A stretch of 64,000 nucleotides of DNA, taken from NCBI GenBank assembly GCA_965243615.1, contig CBDEVO010000003.1, positions 6,262,001-6,326,000 of the forward strand, read 5' to 3'. Shown piece by piece: positions 56,610 to 64,000 of this stretch; positions within the stretch are counted from its first letter, which is position 1, and each line of letters opens with the position of its first letter. A program made the translations under genes and the position numbers. Origin of the DNA: JAJEEA01 sp965243615. GTDB lineage: Bacteria; Acidobacteriota; Vicinamibacteria; Vicinamibacterales; UBA8438. Under the pieces are notes generated by a model, which saw only the letters and a program-made list of their open reading frames with translations, was not told the origin of the DNA and did no database searches.

Positions 56610-57851
56610 ATGCATCGATCCGCCCTTCTGCTCGCCGGGCTGACGACTCTGGCTCTGATGGCGCCGTCCGCGCCGAACGCGCAGGAAGCGCAGGCGCAGC
56701 CCTTCGCAGCCGAGGGCATTCCCGCCGTGCCGCTCCCCGACGCCCCCGTCGTCTACGACACCGCGGCGGGACTGCGCATCCGCGTCTCGGTGGTCACCGA
56801 CGGGCTGACCTACCCGTGGGGACTCGCGTTCCTGGCCGACGGGCACGTGCTCGTCACCGAGCGGCTGGGGACCCTGCGGCAGATCCGGGACGGCGTCCTC
56901 GACCCGGCCCCGGTCGCCGGCGTCCCCGAAGTCTTCACCGGCGGACCCCTCGCGGGATTGATGGACGTCGCCGCGCATCCGCGGTTCGCCGAGAACCGCT
57001 TCGTGTACCTCACCTACTCCAAGCCGACCGGGAGCGGCTCGACCGTCGCGCTGGCGCGGGGCCGCTTCGAGGGCGGGGCGCTCTCCGAGGTCCGCGACGT
57101 CTTCGTGGCCGACGCCGAGCTGAACGGCGGGGCGTCGCGGCTGGCGTTCGCCCCGGACGGGTCGCTCTACATGTCGGTGGGCGGGGCGTTCGGCGGCGCC
57201 CGGCCCCTCGCCCAGGACCCCGCCAGCCATGTCGGCAAGGTGCTGCGGCTGCGCGACGACGGCTCCGCGCCCGACGACAACCCGTTCGCGGGGCGGGAGG
57301 GCCACGCGCCCGAGGTGTTCTCGCTCGGCCACCGCAACCCGATGGGCCTCGCCATCCACCACGAAACCGGCGAGGTGTGGGCGAGCGAGCACGCCCCGAT
57401 GGGCGGCGACGAGGTCAACCGAATCCTCCCGGGCCGCAACTACGGCTGGCCCGAGGTCTCCTACTCTCGCGAGTACACCGGGCTGCGCGTGTCGGAACGG
57501 CCGTGGCAGGAGGAGCTGGAACAGCCGGAGATCGTCTGGATCCCGTCCATCGCCCCGTCGGGGCTCGTGTTCTACAGCGGCGACTTGTTCCCCGCGTGGC
57601 GCGGGGACCTCTTCGCGGGCTCGCTCATGACCGGCCGCGTCGCCCGCACCGGCCACCTCGAGCGCATCGAGTTCAACCGCCGGGGCCTGGAGCAGCGGCG
57701 CGAATGGCTGCTCGCCGATCTCCGGCGGCGCATCCGCGACGTCGAGCAGGGCCCCGACGGCCTGCTCTACGTGCTGACGGGAGGCAGCTTCCTCGGCCGC
57801 GACCCCGCCCTGGGCGAGGCGGCCCTGCTCCGCATCGAGCCGGCCGAGTGA
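56610..57851 (+). CDS. soluble PQQ-dependent sugar dehydrogenase (GdhB/Hip-like)
   Basis: It has 413 residues. ATG at 56610 is chosen over ATG 56589 because GGAGG lies 8 bases before it and MHRSALLLAGLTTLALMAP is a clean signal peptide. The six-bladed propeller shows LTYPWGLAFLADGHVLVTER near the N-terminus, GLMDVAAHPRFAENRFVYLTYS, VFSLGHRNPMGLAIHHETGEVWASEHAPMGGDEVNRI and PSIAPSGLVFYSG. These are the family's PQQ/calcium region. It oxidises aldoses in the periplasm. It lies 35 bases after the subtilase-like gene, so probably one transcript. Confidence 0.9.
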   Translation: MHRSALLLAGLTTLALMAPSAPNAQEAQAQPFAAEGIPAVPLPDAPVVYDTAAGLRIRVSVVTDGLTYPWGLAFLADGHVLVTERLGTLRQIRDGVLDPAPVAGVPEVFTGGPLAGLMDVAAHPRFAENRFVYLTYSKPTGSGSTVALARGRFEGGALSEVRDVFVADAELNGGASRLAFAPDGSLYMSVGGAFGGARPLAQDPASHVGKVLRLRDDGSAPDDNPFAGREGHAPEVFSLGHRNPMGLAIHHETGEVWASEHAPMGGDEVNRILPGRNYGWPEVSYSREYTGLRVSERPWQEELEQPEIVWIPSIAPSGLVFYSGDLFPAWRGDLFAGSLMTGRVARTGHLERIEFNRRGLEQRREWLLADLRRRIRDVEQGPDGLLYVLTGGSFLGRDPALGEAALLRIEPAE

Positions 57852-57919
57852 CGTCGCCGATCTACGACTCGACGGCGACTCGATGGGGTTCACGCTGCTG
57901 GGGCTCCAGGTCGGCCTGA

Positions 57920-58403
57920 TCAATTCCCCGAGCGTCTGCCTGCACCAGCACGCTTCGGCCGTTCCTCGACGACGGTCACGTTGCCAGTCGCCGTGATGCC
58001 GGCAATGAACGGACCGGGCCGTTGGCAGATGCGCCGAATACGGGGAAGCGCCTTGACGAGCACCGCCGCCTGCTCATCTCCCAACAAGTCGGCTGCGGCG
58101 AGCAGGAAGGCCTTGACCTCCGCGTCCATGAGCGCCTGCCGCTCCAGCGTGCGGCGCCGGATGTTGCGGTCCTTGGACAGGAACACCCAATCCGCGCGCT
58201 CCCACGGCGGCGAGGAGCTCCTTGTCGTCCGTGCTGGAATCGAAGTGATCCGTGAGGACTTCAACCGTCGCGCCGGCGTGGTGCAGGGCTTCCGGGACCA
58301 GCCGGGTGCCGAGGTTGTGATCGATCAGGAAGACGGGCTCAGGCTGCCTTGAGGTCGAGCTCGCATCGGATCGCTTCCTCGATTTCCGCTGGCGTTCGCC
58401 CAT
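57920..58403 (-). pseudogene. VapC45-like PIN-type toxin, frameshifted
   Basis: The first frame gives VFLIDHNLGTRLVPEALHHAGATVEVLTDHF... ELLAAVGARG, and a second frame continues WVFLSKDRNIRRRTLERQALMDAEVKAFLLAAADLLGDEQAAVLVKALPRI to the stop. Together they make the PIN-like (DUF5615/VapC45) toxin. One extra T (minus strand) near 58189-58190 breaks the frame between GARG and WVFLSKD. It overlaps and follows the DUF433 antitoxin gene. A sequencing or assembly error would equally explain it. Confidence 0.75.
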
Positions 58404-59016
58404 AGTCCTCGGCCAGGTCCATGATGGAATCCCCGGCCTTGTAGCGGTCCGCCACCTCCGCGGTCGAGACGCGCGACCCGGCGATCACGGCCCGTCCGAA
58501 CGCGACGGCCGGATCGATGGAGATGACGCGTGGCTGATGTTTCGCGGCGTGCTGATCCTGTGGGCTCTTCCGCGTGAAGAGAAAGAGCCTGGTGGCGATA
58601 CCCGACGCGTTGCGCTCGATCCGGTCCAGGTGCACGTCGAGCAACGCCAGCATGGAGGTCTGCCCGCCGCGGCCTGCATCGATGAGCTGATCGAGGCGGT
58701 GAACGAGAATCGTTCTGCCGTCCGTGTGCATCTGCTCGTCGATCAGCGGGCGCGCCACGCCGAGTCGGGTCTGCAGGTAATCGAGCGCGTGCCTGATCAC
58801 CCGCATTCGAACGCCGTGCACTTGCCGGAGGGCGGCCAGCACGTGCAGTTCGACCATGTTCTCGAAGGGCAGAAGATGTTGCGACGGGTCGGCGACGCTC
58901 ACCAGAGGCCGCGAACGCCTGCCGCTGGAGTCGCTCTTGCCGGAAACCCAATCGTGGAGCGTTCGGTGGGGAATTCTGGCGTACCTCGACGCCTCCGCCG
59001 TGGTGTAGGCCGGCAT
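58339..59016 (-). CDS. DUF433 (VapB45-like) antitoxin with MerR-like N-terminal HTH
   Basis: It has 225 residues. The N-terminal segment MPAYTTAEASRYARIPHRTLHDWVSGK is a MerR/excisionase-like DNA-binding region. The C-terminal DUF433 domain is FGRAVIAGSRVSTAEVADRYKAGDSIMDLAEDYGRTPAEIEEAIRCEL. It belongs to the VapB45-type antitoxins paired with PIN-like VapC45. The start is set where the HTH begins; the frame extends upstream but through the dispersed repeat. Its partner toxin immediately downstream is frameshifted, leaving a solitary antitoxin. Confidence 0.82.
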   Translation of the reverse strand: MPAYTTAEASRYARIPHRTLHDWVSGKSDSSGRRSRPLVSVADPSQHLLPFENMVELHVLAALRQVHGVRMRVIRHALDYLQTRLGVARPLIDEQMHTDGRTILVHRLDQLIDAGRGGQTSMLALLDVHLDRIERNASGIATRLFLFTRKSPQDQHAAKHQPRVISIDPAVAFGRAVIAGSRVSTAEVADRYKAGDSIMDLAEDYGRTPAEIEEAIRCELDLKAA

Positions 59017-59137
59017 CGCGCGGGCCTCCGGGGAGCGGGAACGACGTACCAACCGCGTCGTCGATGCCAGTGGCTGCCCCTCTCGCGTGTGAATCTCGCG
59101 ACCCGATACCAGACTACAACGAACCCAGGGTCGCGGC

Positions 59138-59216
59138 CCTGGCCCGCCCATCGTCGCCTTCGGCCCCGCTGGGCGCCCAAGCAACCCTCCCGGAGTCCGC
59201 GCCGTTCTCCGGCGCA
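59138..59216 (-). repeat. dispersed intergenic repeat, copy 2 (inverted)
   Basis: See copy 1 at 43541-43617. The + strand here aligns to the reverse complement of that copy. Confidence 0.8.
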
Positions 59217-59220
59217 GGCT

Positions 59221-59799
59221 CTACGGAACCACCAGCCCCTCGAACTGGATGCGGACCTGCGGCCGGACCCTGAGGAGGCCGAGCATGACGACGGGCGGCT
59301 CCACGCCGTAGGCGGTCATGTCGAGGCTCACCTCTCCCGCGATCTCGACGCCGGCCCCGGACGGCGACAGCGAGATGGGGAAGCTGACCGGGCTGGTGAC
59401 GGCGTGGATGGTGAGGGCACCGCTGGCCTGGGCGCCCCCGCTGGACGTCTCGTAGCCCTGGAGCTCGAACGTGATCTCGGGGAACTCGGCCGGCTTCATC
59501 GCGTCGAGGAGATGCTCGGTCATCGTCTCGTCGGGGCACTCGAAGTCGGCCACCGGCACGGTGAGGGCGGCCGACCCGACGCCGTCGGCGAAGCCGGGGG
59601 CCGGCGAAGGCGAGCCGGCCGTCACCTCGGCCGTCCCGCTCACCGTGCAGGTCCATCCCCGGATGGTCGAGGTGCCGGAGACGATGAACTCGACCGTGGA
59701 CGGCTGCGCCGCCGCCGGGGAACCGGCCAGCAACGCGACACCGAGGCAGACGGCGGTCACGAACCGCAGCGAGAGACCCGTTCGACGTACGACCTGCAT
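59221..59799 (-). CDS. YceI-family secreted protein
   Basis: It has 192 residues with a signal peptide (FVTAVCLGVALLAGSPAAA). The lipocalin-like YceI fold is shown by VEFIVSGTSTIRGWTCTVSGTAEVT, VPVADFECPDETMTEHLLDAMKPAEFPEITFELQGY and GEVSLDMTAYGVEPP. YceI proteins bind isoprenoid or hydrophobic molecules in the periplasm; two Cys residues may form a disulfide. The ATG follows GGAGGAATCAG. It is a single gene, and its end touches the dispersed repeat. Confidence 0.88.
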   Translation of the reverse strand: MQVVRRTGLSLRFVTAVCLGVALLAGSPAAAQPSTVEFIVSGTSTIRGWTCTVSGTAEVTAGSPSPAPGFADGVGSAALTVPVADFECPDETMTEHLLDAMKPAEFPEITFELQGYETSSGGAQASGALTIHAVTSPVSFPISLSPSGAGVEIAGEVSLDMTAYGVEPPVVMLGLLRVRPQVRIQFEGLVVP

Positions 59800-59981
59800 C
59801 CTGATTCCTCCAAGTGTCGGGCCGGCGCGCTTCGTGCGCGGAGCCGGCGTGCAACCGACCGGACGCGAGAAGCGCGCCACGCCGCCCCGGGGCGGGGCCT
59901 TCGCGGTCCCCGGCTGGCGGCCCCGCAGGATCCGACGGGGCCCCCGGCCCGTTCCAGTCGTTCCCCGGCCGATTCAGTCGG

Positions 59982-61412
59982 TCAGAGCCCGAAGCCGAAC
60001 CGGTTGTCGCGCATCATGATGGGGTTCTTCCCCTCCATGACGAAGCGCGACGTGATCTGCTCGACGGAGGTCGTCCGGGTCTGCCGCATGGCGATCCGCA
60101 GCTCCGCGAGAATCAGGTCGATGACCTTGGCGACGCCGTCCTCGCCGAAGGCACCGAGGCCCCACACGTAGGGGCGGCCGATGCCGACCGCGTCGGCGCC
60201 CAAGGCCAGCGCCTTGAAGATGTCGGTGCCGCGGCGGACGCCGCTGTCGATGAACACCGGCACCCGCCCCCGGACCGCGCCGACGACCTCGGGCAGCGAG
60301 TCGATCGACGACCACATGCTGTTGACGGCGCGGCCGCCGTGGTTCGACACGAAGATGCCGTCGGCGCCGTGCTCGATGGCCTCCTCGGCTCCCTCGGCGG
60401 TCATGATGCCCTTCAGGATGAGCTTCATGTCGCTGGCGTCCTTGAGGCGCTTCACGTAGTCCCACGTGTAGGGATAGCGGGGACCCTCCGGGCCCCCGAG
60501 CCCCGCCCGCATCGGCCGCAGGTAGTCGGGGTGGTGCTGGTGGCAGCTCTGGCAGAGCACCGACGCATAGCCCTCGCCCGAGAGCGTGCGCCGCTGCAGC
60601 TCGCGGTTGCTGCCGCCGAGGAGGTCGATGGTCCACACCAGGGCGGGGCAGCCCGCGCTCTTGACCCGGTCGATGACCCGCTTGTTCACGTTCCAGTCGG
60701 GCACGGTGTAGATCTGGAACCAGTGCGGCTCGCCGCGGGCCTCGGCGATGTCGGCGTAGGACTGCGAGCTCTGGTGCGACTGCATCTGCAGGATGTCCCG
60801 CGACCGGGCGGCGCGGGCGGCGCCGCTCTCGCCCTCGGTGTGATAGGCCTCGAGGCTCGCGACCGGACACAGGAAGAGGGGCGAGGGCCAACGGCGGCCG
60901 TAGAGCTCGGTCGACGTGTCGAGCTCGCCCAGCGGCGCGCCGCCGAGCCGCCGGGGACGGATCATCAGGCGCTGGAACCCTTCGCGGTTCGCCCGCCGCG
61001 TCTCGTAGTCGCCGACCCCCATGTGCAGGTAGTCCCAGTGCTGGGCGAGGTTCGTGGCGTGGGCCGCGCGCTCGAGGTCCCAGACGTTGACGGCCTCGTC
61101 GAGCGACTCGATGACCTGCCCCGTCAACTGGTCCTCCAGGGCGTTCTGGGGCGGCAGCTCGGGCTCCTGGAAAGCGGTGAAGCGAGGCTGCACCAGCGAC
61201 CGGGGCATCTGCGATCCGCACTCGGGGCAGTGCGGCGTCGCGGGCCCCGCCGTTGCGCGGCGCCCGGCCTCGTGCGCGAGGGCGCGCTGCCAGCTCGCGG
61301 GCAGGCCCGACGCGGCCACGCCCAGCAGCGGGCTCGCCGCGAGCAGCTTGAAGAACTCGCGCCGGCTCGCGGCGCGGTCGGGGGAACTCGTGTCCGGTGT
61401 CCTTCCAGTCAT
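59982..61412 (-). CDS. Tat-exported FMN-dependent alpha-hydroxy-acid dehydrogenase/oxidase
   Basis: It has 476 residues. A twin-arginine signal (SRREFFKLLAASPLLGVAASG) sends it folded to the periplasm. A Cys pair CPEC near residue 62 precedes a TIM-barrel FMN domain related to lactate oxidase and glycolate oxidase: catalytic His H358 in VSNHGGRAV, substrate Arg in DSGVRRGTDIFKALALGADAVGIGRPY, and FMN contacts in LFLCPVASLEAYH. Tyr24-type residues of classical LOX were not checked, so oxidase versus dehydrogenase is open. The ATG follows GAGGAGAACCGAGG. Confidence 0.85.
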   Translation of the reverse strand: MTGRTPDTSSPDRAASRREFFKLLAASPLLGVAASGLPASWQRALAHEAGRRATAGPATPHCPECGSQMPRSLVQPRFTAFQEPELPPQNALEDQLTGQVIESLDEAVNVWDLERAAHATNLAQHWDYLHMGVGDYETRRANREGFQRLMIRPRRLGGAPLGELDTSTELYGRRWPSPLFLCPVASLEAYHTEGESGAARAARSRDILQMQSHQSSQSYADIAEARGEPHWFQIYTVPDWNVNKRVIDRVKSAGCPALVWTIDLLGGSNRELQRRTLSGEGYASVLCQSCHQHHPDYLRPMRAGLGGPEGPRYPYTWDYVKRLKDASDMKLILKGIMTAEGAEEAIEHGADGIFVSNHGGRAVNSMWSSIDSLPEVVGAVRGRVPVFIDSGVRRGTDIFKALALGADAVGIGRPYVWGLGAFGEDGVAKVIDLILAELRIAMRQTRTTSVEQITSRFVMEGKNPIMMRDNRFGFGL

Positions 61413-61516
61413 CCTCGGTTCTCCTCGCAGGCCCGCCGACGCGGGCTCGAGCCGTTGCGCGACTTCCGCTTGTCGGTCCGCAAAGTGTAGCCGAACGGCA
61501 ACCGAATGCAACCCGC

Positions 61517-63259
61517 TCAGGGCAGCCTGAAGACGAAGAGCATGTTCCCCCCGCCCGGCTGCCGGATCTCGGGGGTGAGCCCCCGGAAGTTGATGCCGCC
61601 GCCGGCCGCGATGGCGATGTACTGCACCCCGTCGTGCATGTAGGAGACCGGGAACCCGCCCGCGCTCGAGTTGAGGATCTGCTCCCACAGGACGTCGCCG
61701 GTCGCGGCGTCGAAGGCGCGGAAGCGCCGGGCGTCGTCACTGACGAACACGAGGCCGCCGCCGGTGGTGAGCACCGAACCGCCGATGCCGGCGCGCTGCC
61801 GGTACACCCACCGCGGCTCGCCGGTGGTCAGGTCGATGGCGCTGAACTGCCCGATCTGCCCGCCCATGTCCGGGGCCGGCACCTGCGCGATGCGCGCCGA
61901 GCCGTGGTGCAGGCCCGGCCGGTAGCGGAACTCGTTCAGGGTCAGGTCCATGCAGACGTTGTTGGTCGGGGCGTAGAGCACGTTCGTCCCCGGGTGGTAG
62001 CCGGTGCCCTGCCAGTTGATGCCGCCGAGCGCGCTCGGGCAGACGAAGACGGGCTCGCCCACCTGGGGGAACTTGAGCGACTGGTTCACGATGACCCGGC
62101 GGCTCTCGGCGTCGATGTCCGCGATGACGTTCTGCACGTTGGTGGGCTGGGCCCAGAGGAAGGCGCCGGTGGCGGCGTCCAGCGCCCACACGATGCCGGT
62201 CTTGCCGGGGATCCCGGTCACGATCTTCCGCCGCCGCCCCGGCACGATCGACCCGCTCCGCCACTCGACGTCGCCGGGCGAGACCTCGGTCTCGACCACG
62301 AGCCGCGCGAAGGGATGGTCGAGATCCCACTCGTCGTTGGGAATGTGCTGGAAGTACCAGGCGATCTCGCCGGTGTCGGCGTCCAGCGCGAGGGTCGAGT
62401 TGGTGTAGAGGACGTCGCCGTCGCCGGTGCCCCGCTGCACCGACCCCCACGGAATGGGCACCCCGACGCCGGTGTAGATGAGATTCAGCCCGGGGTCGAA
62501 GCTCGGCGAGTTCCACGCCGACCCGCCCCGCCGGTCCTCGTCGGGCACGTCGCCCCAGCTCTCGTAGCCGAACTCGCCGGGGCCGGGAATGGTGTAGGTG
62601 CGCCACACCTCGGCCCCGGTCTCGGCATCGTGGGCCGACACCCAGCAGCGGGTGTTGAGGTGATAGCAGCCGGACATGCCGGCGACGACGCGCCCCTTGA
62701 TGATCATGGGGCCGCCGGAGTAGTGCTGGCCGATGGTCCAGTCCCCGACCGCGACGTCCCACGCGACCTCGCCGGTCCGGGCGTCGAGGGCGACGAGGTG
62801 GGCGTCGTGGGTGGCGATGAACAGCCTGTCGCCGTAGAGGGCGCCGTTGCGGTTGACGCAGGCGAGGTTGGCCGCGTGGTCGACCCGCTCCCGGCGGTAC
62901 TCCCAGACCCGCGAGCCGTCGCGCACGTCGAGGGCCTCGACGAAGTCGCACGGCTGCACGAGGAACATTATCCCGCCGTGCACGAGCGGCGTCGTCTCCT
63001 GCCGGCCCTCCCCCATCGTCCACGCCCACGCCAGCCGCAGGCGGCCGACGTTGGACGTGTCTATCTGGTCGAGCGGGCTGTGGCCCCAGTGGCCGTACGT
63101 CCGCCGCCACATCGGCCAGTCCTCCGGCGGCGGGTCGAGCAGCATGGCCCCGGTCACCGGGGTGTAGCCGTCGGCGACCGACTGGGCCGGGGCGGGCGCC
63201 CCGGCGAGCAGGCAGCCGATCAGGACCGCGCCGAACCCCAGCCGCGTCACGATGCGCAT
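61517..63259 (-). CDS. PQQ-dependent (quinoprotein) dehydrogenase
   Basis: It has 580 residues with a signal peptide (LGFGAVLIGCLLAGAPAPAQ). The eight-bladed PQQ propeller shows W-motifs WPMWRRTYGHWGHSPLDQIDTSNV, LVALDARTGEVAWDV, LALDADTGEIAWYFQHIPNDEWDLDH and AFDAATGDVLWEQ. A Cys-rich segment SGCYHLNTRCW occurs near 200. There is no heme motif, so electrons go to a separate cytochrome. It lacks an obvious adjacent-cysteine pair typical of methanol dehydrogenase. It is probably an alcohol or polyol dehydrogenase. GGGAGGAGGACAC precedes the ATG. It is 104 bases upstream of the hydroxy-acid oxidase gene on the same strand. Confidence 0.85.
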   Translation of the reverse strand: MRIVTRLGFGAVLIGCLLAGAPAPAQSVADGYTPVTGAMLLDPPPEDWPMWRRTYGHWGHSPLDQIDTSNVGRLRLAWAWTMGEGRQETTPLVHGGIMFLVQPCDFVEALDVRDGSRVWEYRRERVDHAANLACVNRNGALYGDRLFIATHDAHLVALDARTGEVAWDVAVGDWTIGQHYSGGPMIIKGRVVAGMSGCYHLNTRCWVSAHDAETGAEVWRTYTIPGPGEFGYESWGDVPDEDRRGGSAWNSPSFDPGLNLIYTGVGVPIPWGSVQRGTGDGDVLYTNSTLALDADTGEIAWYFQHIPNDEWDLDHPFARLVVETEVSPGDVEWRSGSIVPGRRRKIVTGIPGKTGIVWALDAATGAFLWAQPTNVQNVIADIDAESRRVIVNQSLKFPQVGEPVFVCPSALGGINWQGTGYHPGTNVLYAPTNNVCMDLTLNEFRYRPGLHHGSARIAQVPAPDMGGQIGQFSAIDLTTGEPRWVYRQRAGIGGSVLTTGGGLVFVSDDARRFRAFDAATGDVLWEQILNSSAGGFPVSYMHDGVQYIAIAAGGGINFRGLTPEIRQPGGGNMLFVFRLP

Positions 63260-63348
63260 GTGTCCTCCTCCCGCGGCGGCCGCGGTTCGTCGGTGCTGCC
63301 TGCAGGTCTGGCGGAACCCGGGGGACGCCCCGACGCCGCCCCGGACGA

Positions 63349-63813
63349 TCACGGCTCCAGAGCTTCCAGCACTTCCGCCGGCGTCCGTTGCGGCACCGCA
63401 AAGGGATCGACGACCCGAACCCCGCTGAACTCCCGACCGTGCTGAAGATCCTCCGTCAGGAGCACCCTGCATTCGGAAAGCTGCGCCGCCGCGACGATGA
63501 GGGCGTCCCACCAGGACAAGAGATGGCCCTCCTGCAAGGACCACGCCCGCTCCAGGACGCCGAGATCTACCGGAACCGGCTCCCAAGCGGTCAGTTCACG
63601 CACGATCTCCCGCGCTTCCCGTTCGTCGAAGCCCGGCTGCAACTTGCGCGTGAGGGTCGAATACAGCTCGGACAGGACCTGAAAGCTCAGCCGCCCGGAA
63701 CGCGAACGCCACAGGAACCTGTACCAGACATCGGCCCGGGCCTGTCTCACGGGATCGGAAGCATCGGAACGGTAGACGAGGACGTTGGTGTCAACGAAGA
63801 CCCGTCCGGTCAT
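63349..63813 (-). CDS. PIN-domain toxin, VapC-like
   Basis: It has 154 residues. PIN-type residues are D in RVFVDTNVLVYRSD (near 8), E in FQVLSELYSTL, D in LSWWDALIVAAAQ, and a late D in LLTEDLQHG. The ATG at 63813 is chosen for the canonical VFVDTN start. The antitoxin overlaps it by 23 bases. It is distinct in sequence from the VapC at 9331-9756. Confidence 0.88.
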   Translation of the reverse strand: MTGRVFVDTNVLVYRSDASDPVRQARADVWYRFLWRSRSGRLSFQVLSELYSTLTRKLQPGFDEREAREIVRELTAWEPVPVDLGVLERAWSLQEGHLLSWWDALIVAAAQLSECRVLLTEDLQHGREFSGVRVVDPFAVPQRTPAEVLEALEP

Positions 63814-64000
63814 GCAACTCGTCCCGAGTCGGCTTGCGGCCATCGATCCACGTCATCTTCCGGGGCCTTCTCGCCAACGCCCGCGCCATCGCGACCTCGT
63901 AATCGTCCTCGCGACGCCTCATCTCTTCGACGGTGTCCGCGAGCCAGCCCGAGACGCTGCGATTCGCCTCCGCGGCTCGCACCCGCAGCCACAGCGCGGT
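63791..64000 (-). CDS. antitoxin partner of PIN toxin, 5' truncated by window edge
   Basis: Seen to its stop only. The visible part reads LRVRAAEANRSVSGWLADTVEEMRRREDDYEVAMARALARRPRKMTWIDGRKPTRDELHDRTGLR. The first stretch looks like the second helix of a ribbon-helix-helix domain and the acidic/basic tail is typical of VapC-binding antitoxins. The start lies beyond position 64000. Confidence 0.7.
   Translation of the reverse strand, partial: TALWLRVRAAEANRSVSGWLADTVEEMRRREDDYEVAMARALARRPRKMTWIDGRKPTRDELHDRTGLR

Overview
The window is a contiguous, GC-rich bacterial chromosome segment with dense genes on both strands. Two features suggest an acidobacterium, probably of the Vicinamibacteria type. 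One is a PadR regulator followed by two tandem MacB/FtsX-like permeases (the ADOP arrangement typical of Acidobacteriota). The other is the many secreted quinoprotein, c-type cytochrome, sulfatase and DUF2911 proteins. No rRNA or single-copy phylogenetic marker was placed, so the assignment is an inference.

Layout. 0.3-6.7 kb: pyruvate dehydrogenase E1 and E2 (aceE, aceF), then a choline/glycine-betaine type ABC transporter (opuCA, fused permease/binding protein), all tightly packed on +. 6.8-10 kb: a secreted EreA/ChaN-like protein, a DUF2911 protein and a VapBC pair. 10.5-12.6 kb: a complete-ended but inactivated ISKra4-family insertion (12-bp inverted repeats, 9-bp target duplication), a GTT/GGT microsatellite and a serine-resolvase relic. 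12.6-22.5 kb (minus): D-cysteine desulfhydrase/ACC deaminase-like enzyme, a rifampicin-phosphotransferase-like enzyme, and the padR-permease-permease operon. 22.7-28.7 kb: hydrolases, a possible outer-membrane barrel, a TerB-like protein and an AI-2E family membrane protein. 28.7-31 kb: ergothioneine genes egtB-egtD (minus). 31.4-38.1 kb: tRNA-Leu and the conserved block tig-clpP-clpX-lon-engB. 38.1-43.5 kb: a secreted M4 metalloprotease and an M16 peptidase pair. 43.8-50.9 kb: NicO/UreH-like membrane protein, cytochrome c-type secreted proteins, a cupin, and fused CofGH (fbiC) for F420. 51-64 kb: two Uma2 nucleases, a sulfatase, a subtilase-like secreted protein with C-terminal repeats, soluble PQQ sugar dehydrogenase, a broken VapBC45-like pair, YceI, a Tat-exported FMN hydroxyacid oxidase, a large PQQ dehydrogenase, and another PIN toxin/antitoxin pair cut by the window edge.

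Functional themes are: central carbon entry coupled by gene order to osmolyte uptake; cytosolic protein quality control (trigger factor, ClpXP, Lon); low-molecular-weight redox cofactors (ergothioneine, F420); and a large periplasmic oxidation and hydrolysis repertoire.

The most unusual sequence pattern is a series of short tandem duplications that cover gene ends and the next start codon. They occur at aceF/opuCA, opuCA/opuCBC, the end of the phosphotransferase-like gene, the TerB gene end and the M16 gene pair. At opuCA/opuCBC the duplication has produced a 30-codon mini-ORF joined on both sides by ATGA stop/start overlaps. A roughly 78-bp intergenic repeat is also present in two inverted copies 15.5 kb apart.
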